A stretch of 64,000 nt of DNA from Lysinibacillus antri (GCF_003977595.1 NZ_RYYR01000009.1:1-64000), one strand, 5' to 3'; shown: positions 16,412 to 25,733, numbered from the stretch's first letter. Notes: a model not told the origin generated them from the letters alone. Numbers and translations: made by a program.

Positions 16412-17784
16412 AAACATTATACAAACAATATATTGTTGTGACTTTAGTAGTCATCTTTGCAAGTCTTACCCTATCTATATTTTTGCTTGGTCAAATTTAC
16501 AACAATCAAATTCGTGTAGATACAGATGAAAAAAACTTAGAAATAGCCCTTGAAGTTACTGAGATTGTAGAAACAATGCCAGCTGAACGAATGGATGAAT
16601 ATTTTCAGTCTGTCGCTAAGTTAGGTTATCAGATCGTTATAGTTGATGGAAACAAAGAAATTACAAACTATGGTAATGAATTCGCGAAAACGAAATTGAA
16701 TAATGAGATGCTAGCCCTCGTCGGCTCAAATGCTATTTATCACGGAATTCGAAATTATAAGCAAAAATTCTCGATTATGAACCACTATGCTAATGATATA
16801 CAAAATACTGTTGGTGTTCCATTTAGAATTGACAATAAAAATTACGCAATGTTTATTCGCATGGATAATGCCTCCTCGTTTACAGAAATGCATTATTTAA
16901 TTGTCGGATTTTTATTAATTAGTGCAATCATTATTTTCGTTGCGATGATTTTATTAGCGCGCCAACTTGTGCAACCGTTAAAGCAATTACAGCGTGCAAC
17001 AGAACAAATTGCACAGGAAAACTATGACATTGATTTAAAAATTAAACGGAATGATGAACTGGGTCAGCTTGCACTACACTTTCAAAAAATGGCACAACGT
17101 TTAGCGGAAAATGATCAATTAAAAAAGGATTTTATCAATAATGTGTCACATGATTTCCAGTCACCACTTCTTAATATTCAAGGTTATGCGAATGTCTTAA
17201 AAGATGCAGATAATACAGAAGAAGAACGTGTCCAATATTTAGGGATAATAGAGTCAGAAACGAAACGATTGTCAGCACTGACGAAGCAGTTATTGTTACT
17301 AAGTTCACTAGATCAAAAGAATTTACCGATTAAGAAGCAAACATTTTCACTGGATCAGCAGCTGAAGGAGCTTTTATTTGCAAAGCGTTGGAAGCTAGAC
17401 GATAAGCAGATTGAACTTATGTATGAGCTAGAGCCGATTGAAATTTATGCAGACCAGCATTTACTCGAGCAAGTTTGGGATAATTTATTGTCTAATGCTA
17501 TTAGTTATAGTGAGGTAAAGGGAAAGATTGTAGTGACTTGTTCACGCGAAGAGCATACAGTTGTTGTGTCGATACGTGATTACGGAATTGGAATACCTAA
17601 GGATGCGCTAGAAAGAGTAAAAGAACGTTTTTACCGAGTTGACACATCCCGTTCTAGTCAAGGGAGTGGCTTAGGGCTTGCGATTGTGACAGAGATCGTC
17701 GGACGCCATGATGGGGAACTGGTCATTGAAAGTGAGCTAGGTAAAGGTACGAATGTGACTGTGAGGTTGTTGGCTCGAAATTGA
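16408..17784 (+). CDS. hssS: Sensor histidine kinase, HssS-like
   Basis: Membrane sensor of 458 aa. It starts MKTLYKQYIVVT, close to HssS, with membrane segments ~8-28 and ~163-185 and an extracytoplasmic domain containing AIYHGIRNYKQKF and NTVGVPF, both shared in pattern with HssS. HAMP follows (~186-238), then the phosphoacceptor His in NNVSHDFQSPL, the N box NLLSNAISYS and the G boxes RDYGIGIP and GSGLGLAI. It probably senses haem stress and activates HssR. ATGA overlap with hssR. Confidence 0.78.
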   Translation: MKTLYKQYIVVTLVVIFASLTLSIFLLGQIYNNQIRVDTDEKNLEIALEVTEIVETMPAERMDEYFQSVAKLGYQIVIVDGNKEITNYGNEFAKTKLNNEMLALVGSNAIYHGIRNYKQKFSIMNHYANDIQNTVGVPFRIDNKNYAMFIRMDNASSFTEMHYLIVGFLLISAIIIFVAMILLARQLVQPLKQLQRATEQIAQENYDIDLKIKRNDELGQLALHFQKMAQRLAENDQLKKDFINNVSHDFQSPLLNIQGYANVLKDADNTEEERVQYLGIIESETKRLSALTKQLLLLSSLDQKNLPIKKQTFSLDQQLKELLFAKRWKLDDKQIELMYELEPIEIYADQHLLEQVWDNLLSNAISYSEVKGKIVVTCSREEHTVVVSIRDYGIGIPKDALERVKERFYRVDTSRSSQGSGLGLAIVTEIVGRHDGELVIESELGKGTNVTVRLLARN

Positions 17785-17830
17785 ACCTATGATTGGTAGG
17801 GACAAGCAAGCACTACTAGCGTAATAATTT

Positions 17831-17864
17831 ATCGCAATTAAGGCAGTCCTACCTTAATTGCGAT
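17831..17864. terminator. Perfect 13-bp hairpin between convergent genes
   Basis: ATCGCAATTAAGG and CCTTAATTGCGAT flank an 8-base loop. No clear T run on either strand, so its use as a bidirectional terminator is inferred from its place between hssS and the mocR-type gene. Confidence 0.5.
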
Positions 17865-17968
17865 ATGGCTTTATAAGCTGGAAATGTATACTACTAACTA
17901 AATAGATATGGATCCAATAATGAAGGATGTAATAGTTATTTTATAATCTCTAACAGGCTTTCTAATTT

Positions 17969-19342
17969 TTAATGATACGATTTAAACGAGAGTGGATTAT
18001 ATTTCTTTTTTTCACATAGATCAATTATCGTTTCTGCTAATTGTTGAATACCAAAGTTTATCTTATTTTCATTTACTTGTGAAATGCTTAGTCGAATGGC
18101 TTTCTGTTTGTTTTCGGCTAAGTACATTCTTGAAGCATTATCAACATATATATGCTTTTCATGTAATAGGTAAATCAGTTTATCGACATCTATTTGGGAA
18201 GGTAAAAAAATAGTGAGGTAAAAACCGTTTTTAGGCTTTGTAAATTGCACATAGTTTGGTAAATACAATGAACAAGCTTCTAACAATGTATTCATTTTTT
18301 TAATGTATAGCGTTTTTACGGTTTCTAAATGATATTGAAACATGCCATTTCTTAAATAGATTTCTAAAGCTCCTTGTGACAATGGTGATGTATTGAAATC
18401 AGTGCTGAATTTATAATGAATAAAAGAGGGAATCATTTTTTCAGGGAGTACAACCGTAGCAACACGTAACCCTGGTAAAAATACTTTCGAAAAACTCTTA
18501 ACATAAATGACTCTTCCGTTAGGCTCGTATGCAAACAAAGGATCTGCCTTTGAATCCTTATCTAATTCTGCTAAGTAATCATCCTCAACAATGTACACAT
18601 CGTATTTTTCTGCAAGAGCAACGATTTTTTTCTTTTCTTCATTTGTATAATGATGTCCTAATGGGTTATGGCATCTTGGAATGAGGTAAAAGAATTTAAT
18701 ATCATTCGTTCGAAATAAGTTCTCAAGTCTTTCAAAATCAATCCCCGCCATTGTTAATTCAATTCCGAACGTGGTAATCTGATTTAATTGTAAAGAATCT
18801 ACCATGCCAAAGTAAGTAGGTTGCTCAATCACTACATTTTTCTTCCCATTTGGAAATGGCATGAGAGATAAAATATGAAGTGCTTGCTGTGAGCCAGAAG
18901 TAATGACAAGTCGCTCCGGTTTCGTGAATACTTGTAACTGTTGTAAATACTTTGCAAGCTCCTTCCGTAGAGAAAGAAGCCCCTGTTGCTCACTATAGGT
19001 AAATAATTGTTCTTTATAATGGTCAATTGCCTGATTCATGCAATGCTGAAAATCTTCATAAGGCATAATCCGTTTATCTGGACCTGCTGATAAAAAATCT
19101 ATCTCATTTTCATGTGTGCTTGGTGTTTGATAATAATCAACAACGTAATAGCCACTTTTTGGTTTTGCATAGACGATATGTTGTTTTTCCAATTCAAGTA
19201 AGGCCTTTACAACCGTATTTTTACTACATTGAAATTGTTCTGCGAGCTCCCGAATCGAAGGTAATTTATCTCCTGTTTTTAATTTTTTATCCTCAATTTG
19301 TTGTTTCACCCATTCTAAAATCCCTCTATATTTTGTAGACAT
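17969..19342 (-). CDS. MocR-type transcriptional regulator (GntR HTH plus PLP aminotransferase domain)
   Basis: A 457-aa MocR/PdxR/GabR-type regulator. N-terminal GntR winged helix (TGDKLPSIRELAEQFQCSKNTVVKAL, residues ~20-48), then a fold-type I aminotransferase domain with YLIPRCHNPLG, the Asp of VEDDYLAEL and the PLP Lys of VKSFSKVFLPGLR. AAAGGAGAG precedes the ATG. A palindrome sits just upstream, and an EamA exporter gene is divergent; autoregulation and control of that exporter are likely but inferred. Effector unknown. Confidence 0.88.
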   Translation of the reverse strand: MSTKYRGILEWVKQQIEDKKLKTGDKLPSIRELAEQFQCSKNTVVKALLELEKQHIVYAKPKSGYYVVDYYQTPSTHENEIDFLSAGPDKRIMPYEDFQHCMNQAIDHYKEQLFTYSEQQGLLSLRKELAKYLQQLQVFTKPERLVITSGSQQALHILSLMPFPNGKKNVVIEQPTYFGMVDSLQLNQITTFGIELTMAGIDFERLENLFRTNDIKFFYLIPRCHNPLGHHYTNEEKKKIVALAEKYDVYIVEDDYLAELDKDSKADPLFAYEPNGRVIYVKSFSKVFLPGLRVATVVLPEKMIPSFIHYKFSTDFNTSPLSQGALEIYLRNGMFQYHLETVKTLYIKKMNTLLEACSLYLPNYVQFTKPKNGFYLTIFLPSQIDVDKLIYLLHEKHIYVDNASRMYLAENKQKAIRLSISQVNENKINFGIQQLAETIIDLCEKKKYNPLSFKSYH

Positions 19343-19357
19343 CTATACTCTCCTTTG

Positions 19358-19377
19358 TATCTGTCCTATGACAGATA
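19358..19377. promoter_or_regulatory. Palindrome TATCTGTC-CTAT-GACAGATA, candidate MocR operator
   Basis: A perfect 8-bp inverted repeat lies directly upstream of the mocR-type Shine-Dalgarno site in the divergent promoter region. Position suggests autoregulation. MocR proteins more often use direct repeats, so this is tentative. Confidence 0.4.
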
Positions 19378-19478
19378 TGGAATTCTTAAGTTTAAAAAAA
19401 AGAAGGCATTAAATACAATGAAGTTAACTTATTCCTAATTATGGAATACATTAATCTGCTTGTGAAGGGGGGATTTGA

Positions 19479-20351
19479 ATGGAAAACAATATAAAAAGAG
19501 GTATGCTACTTGGATTATTGGGCATTGTTTGTTTTAGTCTTACATTGCCCGCTACAAGTATCGCTGTCCCTTATTTTGGTGCGACAATTGTTGGGTTAGG
19601 TAGGACAGTGATTGCAGCGATCATTGTAAGTATCATTTTTATCATAAAAAAAGAATCATTACCGAATAAAAACCAAGTGAAAAGCTTAATAATTGTCGCT
19701 GTTGGTGCTGTACTTGTCTTCCCGTTATTAACAACATTTGCGATGAAATCACTTCCTGTATCCCATGGTGCTATTGAGCTTGCTTTACTTCCACTTGCAA
19801 CAGCAGGTTTTGCAATGTGGCGTGGAGGTGAGCGACCCTCCAAACGATATTGGATTGCAAGTGTTATGGGTGCAGTAATCGTATTTATTTACGCAGTATA
19901 TTTAGGTTTAGGTCAATTGCAAAAAGGCGATATTGCCCTAATTGCAGCTGTCTTAGTCCTGGGGTTAAGTTATGCAGAAGGTGGAAAACTGTCAAAAGAG
20001 CTTGGAAGTTGGCAAGTCATTGCTTGGGCCATATTAATTGGAGCGCCATTTTTTATTCTTCCTGTTGGTTTAAGTATTTCCATTGATATTTTACAAGCAC
20101 CTATAGAAGCTTGGGTAAGTTTATTTTATCTAGCTGTTGTGAGTCAGTTTTTAGCGTATGTTGCTTGGTACGGTGGGATGTCTCTGGGAGGGATTGCAAG
20201 AGTAGGACAGATCCAATATCTACAACCCTTTTTAATGATTGGGTTTTCTGTATTATTCTTAGGAGAATCGATTACATGGCTAACGATTATTTTAGCGATT
20301 ATTGTTGTGATATGTGTAGTAATTGGAAAAAATACACCCGTAACAAAGTAA
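19479..20351 (+). CDS. EamA/DMT family transporter
   Basis: Inner-membrane exporter of the drug/metabolite superfamily, 290 aa with about ten membrane segments and two EamA halves (~8-140 and ~150-285). Typical features are the GATIVGLGRTVIAA segment and the C-terminal FLGESITWLTIILAIIVVICVVIG. Such proteins often export amino acids or metabolites. Divergent from a MocR regulator, a frequent pairing. A GAAGGGGGG site precedes the ATG. Confidence 0.85.
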   Translation: MENNIKRGMLLGLLGIVCFSLTLPATSIAVPYFGATIVGLGRTVIAAIIVSIIFIIKKESLPNKNQVKSLIIVAVGAVLVFPLLTTFAMKSLPVSHGAIELALLPLATAGFAMWRGGERPSKRYWIASVMGAVIVFIYAVYLGLGQLQKGDIALIAAVLVLGLSYAEGGKLSKELGSWQVIAWAILIGAPFFILPVGLSISIDILQAPIEAWVSLFYLAVVSQFLAYVAWYGGMSLGGIARVGQIQYLQPFLMIGFSVLFLGESITWLTIILAIIVVICVVIGKNTPVTK

Positions 20352-20489
20352 GTGTCAATCTAGATAATTCCATGCTGTTGATTAAATTCCTCCAATAAAT
20401 AAATGTTAATAAAGCAATAACCATGTATGATTATTTAAAAGGAAACTTTCCCAAAATAATCTAAAGAAAGCAATGAGGGGGCAACGAAT

Positions 20490-21050
20490 ATGACTACTAA
20501 GAGCTTGTCAGTAGAACAACAAGAAGAACTATTAAATGTATTAAAGGAACGATTTGAGAAAAACATGCACCGTCATGAAAATGTTAGATGGGTCAAAGTT
20601 CAAGAAAAACTAGAAGAAAACCCTAAAAAACTATGGTCGCTCTATGAAATGGAACGAACAGAAGGCGAACCGGATGTCATTCTGTATGATGAGGATAATG
20701 AGGAATACATTTTTTGCGACTGTTCCAAGGAAAGTCCTAAAGGGCGCAGAAGTGTTTGTTACGACCGGGAAGCGTTGGATGCACGGAAGAAAAATAAACC
20801 AGAAACGAGCGCTATGGATATGGCTACTGAAATGGGTATTGAACTGTTAACAGAGGAAGAATATCGCGAGTTGCAGAAACTAGAACATTTCGATCTAAAA
20901 ACGTCTAGTTGGGTAAAAACACCTGCTGATATTCGAGAACTCGGTGGTGCCATTTTTTGCGATTACCGCTATGGTCGCGTCTTCATGTATCACAATGGAG
21001 CGGATTCCTACTATGCTGCTAGAGGATTTCGTGGTTCACTTAGAGTTTAA
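20490..21050 (+). CDS. DUF4256 family protein
   Basis: Function unknown. The 186-aa cytosolic protein matches the DUF4256 pattern from memory: an N-terminal helix ending FEKNMHRH, then LEENPKKLWSLYEMERTEGEPDV, SPKGRRSVCYDREAL, and the C-terminal FCDYRYGRVFMYHNGADSYY. The MERTEGEPDV and FDC-type Cys segments are the recognisable parts. AGGGGGC precedes the ATG. Monocistronic, followed by a terminator. Confidence 0.8.
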   Translation: MTTKSLSVEQQEELLNVLKERFEKNMHRHENVRWVKVQEKLEENPKKLWSLYEMERTEGEPDVILYDEDNEEYIFCDCSKESPKGRRSVCYDREALDARKKNKPETSAMDMATEMGIELLTEEEYRELQKLEHFDLKTSSWVKTPADIRELGGAIFCDYRYGRVFMYHNGADSYYAARGFRGSLRV

Positions 21051-21066
21051 TAATATGTTAATGGAG

Positions 21067-21094
21067 CAAGGGGTTTAAGGTCCCTTGTTTTTTT
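21067..21094 (+). terminator. Terminator after the DUF4256 gene
   Basis: CAAGGG pairs with CCCTTG around a 9-base loop, then seven Ts. Confidence 0.85.
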
Positions 21095-21149
21095 GCGGAA
21101 AATTGTTAAGTTAAGAACAGCACTAAATTAAAGAAAGGGGCAATTTTAT

Positions 21150-21791
21150 ATGACACAAGCCATTATATTCGACATGGACGGTACACTCTTTCAAACAAAC
21201 TTAATATTAGAGCCTGCTCTAGAAGCAACATTTAATAAGTTGCGCTCTGAAAATCTTTGGAAGGGCGCAACACCCATCGAACAGTATCGTGAAATTATGG
21301 GCGTACCATTACCAATTGTTTGGGAAACATTGTGTCCAATGCATTCATTAGAAACACGAAACCAAAGTAACGAATGGTTTCAACAAGAACTGATTGTGCA
21401 AATAAAAAGTGGGAATGGCGCCCTTTATCACGAAGTAGAAGACACTATGAAGCTTTTAGCAATGAAATATCCTTTATATGTTGCAAGTAATGGCGAAATG
21501 GCGTATTTACAAGCGATCATAGAACACTATCAATTAAACCGGTTTATTCAGAAAGTCTATAGTATCGAATGCATCTCTTCGAATAATAAATCAGATCTCG
21601 TTCAATGGATCATAAAGGAAAATCACATTACAAAAGGTTACGTTATAGGGGATCGTTCATCGGACTTTAAAGCAGCAAAGGACAATCAATTAACCTCAAT
21701 TGGTGTACGTTTTGATTTTGCTCAAGAAAGCGAGTTAGAATTAGCCAATTATGTTGTGACTTCATTTAAAGAGATACTAACGATCGTATAG
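21150..21791 (+). CDS. HAD-superfamily hydrolase
   Basis: Phosphatase-type protein of 213 aa. Motif I FDMDGTLFQT (catalytic Asp residues 9 and 11), motif II YVASNGE near 112, Lys near 148 and motif IV GDRSSDFKAA near 170. A helical cap lies between motifs I and II, as in phosphoglycolate phosphatase or beta-phosphoglucomutase types. Substrate unknown. AAAGGGGC precedes the ATG. Confidence 0.88.
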   Translation: MTQAIIFDMDGTLFQTNLILEPALEATFNKLRSENLWKGATPIEQYREIMGVPLPIVWETLCPMHSLETRNQSNEWFQQELIVQIKSGNGALYHEVEDTMKLLAMKYPLYVASNGEMAYLQAIIEHYQLNRFIQKVYSIECISSNNKSDLVQWIIKENHITKGYVIGDRSSDFKAAKDNQLTSIGVRFDFAQESELELANYVVTSFKEILTIV

Positions 21792-21841
21792 TGCAGTAAA
21801 ATCAGAAATTAATAATTTGTCCCACATATATTCTATCAATC

Positions 21842-21890
21842 AGCCATATACGTTATTAATCCACTAAAAAAGGTGATAACGTATGTGGCT
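21842..21890 (+). promoter_or_regulatory. 15-bp hairpin enclosing the Shine-Dalgarno site and start codon of the ZIP gene
   Basis: AGCCATATACGTTAT (21842-21856) pairs fully with 21876-21890 (one G-U). The 19-base loop holds AAAAAAGGTG, and the ATG (21883-21885) is inside the 3' arm. Four Ts follow, so it may also end the HAD transcript. Sequestration of the start is inferred from pairing. Confidence 0.6.
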
Positions 21891-22596
21891 TTTCGCATTT
21901 ATAACGTCATTTATTGCAATCCTTATCGGGGGATGCATTGCGTGGTTGTTGAAACGGTTCCAAAAGGAAATGGATACCACTTATGCAATTTGCGCAGGAT
22001 TAATTTTTGGTTTAATTAGTATAGAAATCTTACCTGAAGCTATTGAGATAGGTGATTGGGTAATTAGCTTTCTTGGCATCTTTTTAGGATTTATTCTCTT
22101 CAAAGGGTTACATAGTATTTTTCATTTCAATCAATCAGAGGCGCTCCTTTCAAAGGAAAAACGTTCGATTCGTACGGGATTATTATTAATGTTTAGTATT
22201 GCGATTCATAATTTTCCAATAGGAATCATGATTGGTACCAATTTAGAAGCAGAGCTCACCATCCCATTATTACAAACACTTTTCTTTCATAGTATCCCTG
22301 AAGGTGTCATTTTATTTACCGTACTAATGGTAGCAGGAACCAACGTCATTCAATGGCTAACCCTAAACGTCTTTGTTTCCATCCCTGTTGCACTGGGTGT
22401 TTATATCGGGAATTATATTCGTATTGAATTTCAATTACTCTCTGCTTTTCTCATAAGCTTTACAATTGGGATTATGGTGACGGTTACCGTAACAGAAATT
22501 TTGTTTGCGGCATTTAAAAAATCTTCAACAGTAAAAATTGTATTGTTTACCTTTGTTGGTTTTGGAATCATGGGATTATATCTATACGTAATTTAA
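21883..22596 (+). CDS. ZIP-family metal transporter
   Basis: Predicted divalent metal importer (zinc, iron or manganese), 237 aa with about eight membrane segments. The metal site motifs are visible: SIAIHNFPIGIMIG near 107 (HNxPxG of helix 4) and FFHSIPEGVI near 140 (H-x3-EG of helix 5); the first has Ile in place of the usual Glu, so metal choice may differ. The AGGTGAT site and ATG are embedded in a strong hairpin. Confidence 0.85.
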   Translation: MWLFAFITSFIAILIGGCIAWLLKRFQKEMDTTYAICAGLIFGLISIEILPEAIEIGDWVISFLGIFLGFILFKGLHSIFHFNQSEALLSKEKRSIRTGLLLMFSIAIHNFPIGIMIGTNLEAELTIPLLQTLFFHSIPEGVILFTVLMVAGTNVIQWLTLNVFVSIPVALGVYIGNYIRIEFQLLSAFLISFTIGIMVTVTVTEILFAAFKKSSTVKIVLFTFVGFGIMGLYLYVI

Positions 22597-22687
22597 AAAA
22601 TGCCCATCTTTAAAAATGGCCCTGTCAAAATAAGTTTACTTGAATAGACTTCTATAGAGTAAATTTACTAGGAAGGGATATGTCGAA

Positions 22688-23557
22688 ATGGATAAAATGA
22701 ATCAAGTTGAACCAAGCGAGCTATGCCAAGAATTTGCAAGAATTTTAGGTGCTACGCCTGGTGTGATTAATGGGGTTTGTACTGCCACTCGTTCAAGAAC
22801 GAATATCCGCCCAACTGTATTAGGTCGTGCAGCAGAGTCCTTTATGTTTGTACCTCAAGCATTTTCCTTTGAAAAAGTGGACAGTAAAGGAAATGCGTTA
22901 TGTCTTGGAGAAACAGTTATCCTTGAAGAAGAGGTAAACCCATTTATTTCTCGATTAAGAGAGAATGGAATCATTGTGACGGCCTTACACAATCACTGGT
23001 TATTTGAAGAGCCCCGACTATTGTACATTCATTTTCAATCCATTGAAGAGCCACTGTCCTTTGCGCGGAAAACGAGAAGAGCGCTTAGAGTCCTTACGAA
23101 AAAAGACGTAGGAAGTTTCCGTAAAAATTGGCAACCTTCAACACAGGAAGCGGAGGGAATTTGCGAACAATTCCATAAAATCCTTGGGGGCATGCATACC
23201 TTTGAAAATGGCGTCTGTACGGTGATGGATTCAAGATTTAATATTAAACCTCGTGTAATGGGAAGAAGAGGAAAGTCATTCTTATTAATTCCTCAAATGT
23301 TTGTATTTGAATCACTTGCATCAGATGGAACAGCGCTTTGTAGTGGCGAATCGGTTATTCTTCAAGAAGAGTTCAATCCATTAGCGAGTAAATTACGTGA
23401 AAAAAATATTTTGATAACGGCTTTCCACAATCACTGGCTATTTGAAGATCCGCGTTTAATGTATATTCATTTTGTGAAGATAGACGAACCAATTTGTTTT
23501 GCTAAAGATGTAAAAGACGCATTTGAAGTACTAACGGAAGATGTTGTGGAGTGTTAA
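22688..23557 (+). CDS. DUF1259 protein with two tandem domains
   Basis: Function unknown (LppY/LpqO-type family). The 289-aa protein is an internal duplication: residues ~8-140 and ~155-285 repeat the pattern CQEFARILG / CEQFHKILG, NGVCT, IRPTVLGR / IKPRVMGR, SF-x3-PQ, ALCLGE / ALCSGE, and VTALHNHWLFE / ITAFHNHWLFE. The HNHW histidines are the family hallmark. No signal peptide is seen, unlike mycobacterial relatives. GGAAGGGA precedes the ATG. Confidence 0.82.
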   Translation: MDKMNQVEPSELCQEFARILGATPGVINGVCTATRSRTNIRPTVLGRAAESFMFVPQAFSFEKVDSKGNALCLGETVILEEEVNPFISRLRENGIIVTALHNHWLFEEPRLLYIHFQSIEEPLSFARKTRRALRVLTKKDVGSFRKNWQPSTQEAEGICEQFHKILGGMHTFENGVCTVMDSRFNIKPRVMGRRGKSFLLIPQMFVFESLASDGTALCSGESVILQEEFNPLASKLREKNILITAFHNHWLFEDPRLMYIHFVKIDEPICFAKDVKDAFEVLTEDVVEC

Positions 23558-23567
23558 AATAAGGTAT

Positions 23568-23598
23568 AAAAAGGGCTTTCTTACAAGGGAGCCTTTTT
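23568..23598 (+). terminator. Terminator after the DUF1259 gene
   Basis: AAAAAGG-CTTTC pairs with GGGAG-CCTTTTT (one bulged base). Confidence 0.7.
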
Positions 23599-23670
23599 GT
23601 ATGGAGTTTAAAGAAACTTAAACTTTAACTATACGTTTATACAGATATAGAGATCCTTGGGGGAATAGTG

Positions 23671-24255
23671 ATGAGGCCTGAATTAACGAAAAATATTACA
23701 CTTCAAAACTTTAACGACTTTTATTGGCTAAAAGAAGAGTTGCAATCTTTTTGTAAAGAGGTGGGAATGAGCGCTTCCGGTTCGAAAATGGAGCTGACAG
23801 AGAGAATCCAAACGTTTCTTACTACAGGTGAAATGACGAAACCTAGCAGAACAAAAAGGGTACATAAGAAAAGTTCAGGACCATTAACATTAGATACGGT
23901 TATTCCGGAAAATCATCGATGTAGCCAAGAGGTAAGAGCCTTTTTTCAATCGGTCATTCCAAAATTCCATTTTTCAACCTATATCCAAAATTATTTTAAA
24001 ACGAATATAGGGAAGACATATCGTGATGTGGTAAATGCTTGGTATGCAGAAGAAGAACGAAAAAAGGATCCTTCCTATAGTAAGGATATTGCTTCACAAT
24101 TCGAATACAATCAATTTATTCGGGACTTTTTCGCAGATCCAAATAATAAAGGGAGAAATCGAAAAGAAGCAATTGAAGCTTGGAATACCATTAAGATGCT
24201 TCCTGGAAGTAACAAATATTTTGCGTTAAGTAAGGGGAAAAAAGAAGATGAATAA
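23671..24255 (+). CDS. SAP-domain / DUF6434 protein
   Basis: 194 aa. N-terminal SAP-type helix-extended-loop-helix (LKEELQSFCKEVGMSASGSKMELTERI split over residues ~20-48), a basic linker (KRVHKK), then a C-terminal helical domain that looks like DUF6434 (VIPENHRCSQEVRAFF, IGKTYRDVVNAWY, GRNRKEAIEAW). SAP folds usually bind nucleic acid. ATG 23671 is used; GTG 23668 is equally possible. It overlaps the next gene by 8 bases, so the two are co-translated. Confidence 0.75.
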   Translation: MRPELTKNITLQNFNDFYWLKEELQSFCKEVGMSASGSKMELTERIQTFLTTGEMTKPSRTKRVHKKSSGPLTLDTVIPENHRCSQEVRAFFQSVIPKFHFSTYIQNYFKTNIGKTYRDVVNAWYAEEERKKDPSYSKDIASQFEYNQFIRDFFADPNNKGRNRKEAIEAWNTIKMLPGSNKYFALSKGKKEDE

Positions 24256-24865
24256 TAAGTGGAATCGTTTCATTTATAAAATAGGCTCCCCAATCTATGA
24301 CAAGTTCTTTAATTCAGGTATTTTTTTAAAGGCAAGAAAACAAGTATTTGAAACAATTCCATTTGAAAAGCAACAAAAAATTCTATTTGTAGGGGTTGGG
24401 ACCGGTGCAGACTTAGAATTAATGGATCATAAAACTCTAGATATTACTGCAATCGATTATTCACCAGATATGTTAGCAAAAGCTCAAAATAAATTTAAAG
24501 GTTCTCAAATTCAATTTATCGTAATGGACGCGCAACAAATGGACTTTGAAAACGAAACCTTTGATTATGTGGTGGCAAGTTTAATTCTTTCCGTCGTACC
24601 TGATGCAACCCAGTGTTTTCAAGAGATGTCACGCGTGTTGAAGCAAGATGGGAAAATCATAATATTTGATAAGTTTGCGCCCAAAAATAAACAACTATCA
24701 CTACCGAAACGGGTAGTAAGACCAATAATTAGCACATTAGGTACAGATATCGGTCGAAGCTTTGAAGAAATCATTCCCCAACAGAACCAAGTAAAAATTG
24801 AAGAGGATTCACCTGTCATGCTAGGTGGTATGTATCGAAAAATAATAGTCGAAAAAATCCTCTAG
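24248..24865 (+). CDS. Class I SAM-dependent methyltransferase
   Basis: 205-aa methyltransferase of the UbiE/methyltransf_11 type. Motif I ILFVGVGTGADLEL near residue 42 binds SAM, acidic motif II in TAIDYSPDMLAKA, motif post-II MDAQQMDFENETFDYV, and motif III near 125. The N-terminal YDKFFNSGIFLKAR helix is typical. Substrate unknown. Overlaps the SAP-protein gene and is followed after 19 bases by a hydrolase gene: a three-gene operon. Confidence 0.88.
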   Translation: MNNKWNRFIYKIGSPIYDKFFNSGIFLKARKQVFETIPFEKQQKILFVGVGTGADLELMDHKTLDITAIDYSPDMLAKAQNKFKGSQIQFIVMDAQQMDFENETFDYVVASLILSVVPDATQCFQEMSRVLKQDGKIIIFDKFAPKNKQLSLPKRVVRPIISTLGTDIGRSFEEIIPQQNQVKIEEDSPVMLGGMYRKIIVEKIL

Positions 24866-24884
24866 GAAAGGAGTTTTTTTAATC

Positions 24885-25655
24885 TTGTATTATCAAGAGT
24901 TTGGTAATCAAAATGCGCCGTTAATCGTTTTTTTACATGGCGGGGGAGTTAGCGGTTGGATGTGGGAAAAGCAGGTCCAATATTTTCAAAATTACTATTG
25001 TATTGTGCCGGATTTACCAGAGCAAGGTAAGAGCGCGGGCGAGGGACCATTTTCAATTCAAAAGAGTGCCGAACAAATAAACCAATTAATCCGACAAAAA
25101 GCAAGTGGTCAAAAGGTCATTGTCATTGGGTTTTCCTTAGGAGCACAGGTAGCGATTCAAATGCTAAGTTTAGATGCTAAGTTAATTGACTATGCAATCA
25201 TTAATAGTGCATTGGTGTTACCGAGCCCATTAATTAAAAAACTCATAAAACCAATAATGAAGCTCACTTATCCGTTAATAAAAAATAAATTCTTTTCAAA
25301 ACTACAAGCAAAATCACTCTATATTGATGAAAATAATTTTGAAAGGTACTACAATGAAAGCTCGACAATAAATCTACATACACTTACTCGTATATTAGAA
25401 GAAAATATGTCTTTTACCCTTCCAAAACAATTTAGTAAAGCAAAAGCGAAAATATTAGTAACGGTTGGTGAAAAGGAAAAGGCAATGATGAAAAAGTCGA
25501 CATTCAAGATTATTGAGAGCAATCCAAATTGTACAGGAATTATCCTTTCAAACATAGGACATGGGCTTTCGATGGCCAATCCAACTTATTTTAATCAAAT
25601 GATTGAAAAATGGATTTGTCATGGCAGTTTACCAAAGGAAAGTAAACAAATATAG
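24885..25655 (+). CDS. Alpha/beta hydrolase
   Basis: 256 aa with the fold's features: HGGG oxyanion loop (VFLHGGGVSGWMW), the nucleophile elbow GFSLGAQ (Ser near 87), a cap region with basic residues, and the terminal His in SNIGHGLSMANP near 228. The acid is probably the Glu of VGEKEKA. TTG start after AAAGGAG. Substrate unknown. Last gene of the operon. Confidence 0.86.
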   Translation: MYYQEFGNQNAPLIVFLHGGGVSGWMWEKQVQYFQNYYCIVPDLPEQGKSAGEGPFSIQKSAEQINQLIRQKASGQKVIVIGFSLGAQVAIQMLSLDAKLIDYAIINSALVLPSPLIKKLIKPIMKLTYPLIKNKFFSKLQAKSLYIDENNFERYYNESSTINLHTLTRILEENMSFTLPKQFSKAKAKILVTVGEKEKAMMKKSTFKIIESNPNCTGIILSNIGHGLSMANPTYFNQMIEKWICHGSLPKESKQI

Positions 25656-25733
25656 TTGCATCCTTCTTCTAGCATAGTTCGTAAATATCCGTTGATACTA
25701 ACGGAAAATATGTAATGAAAAAGGAGTATATAA

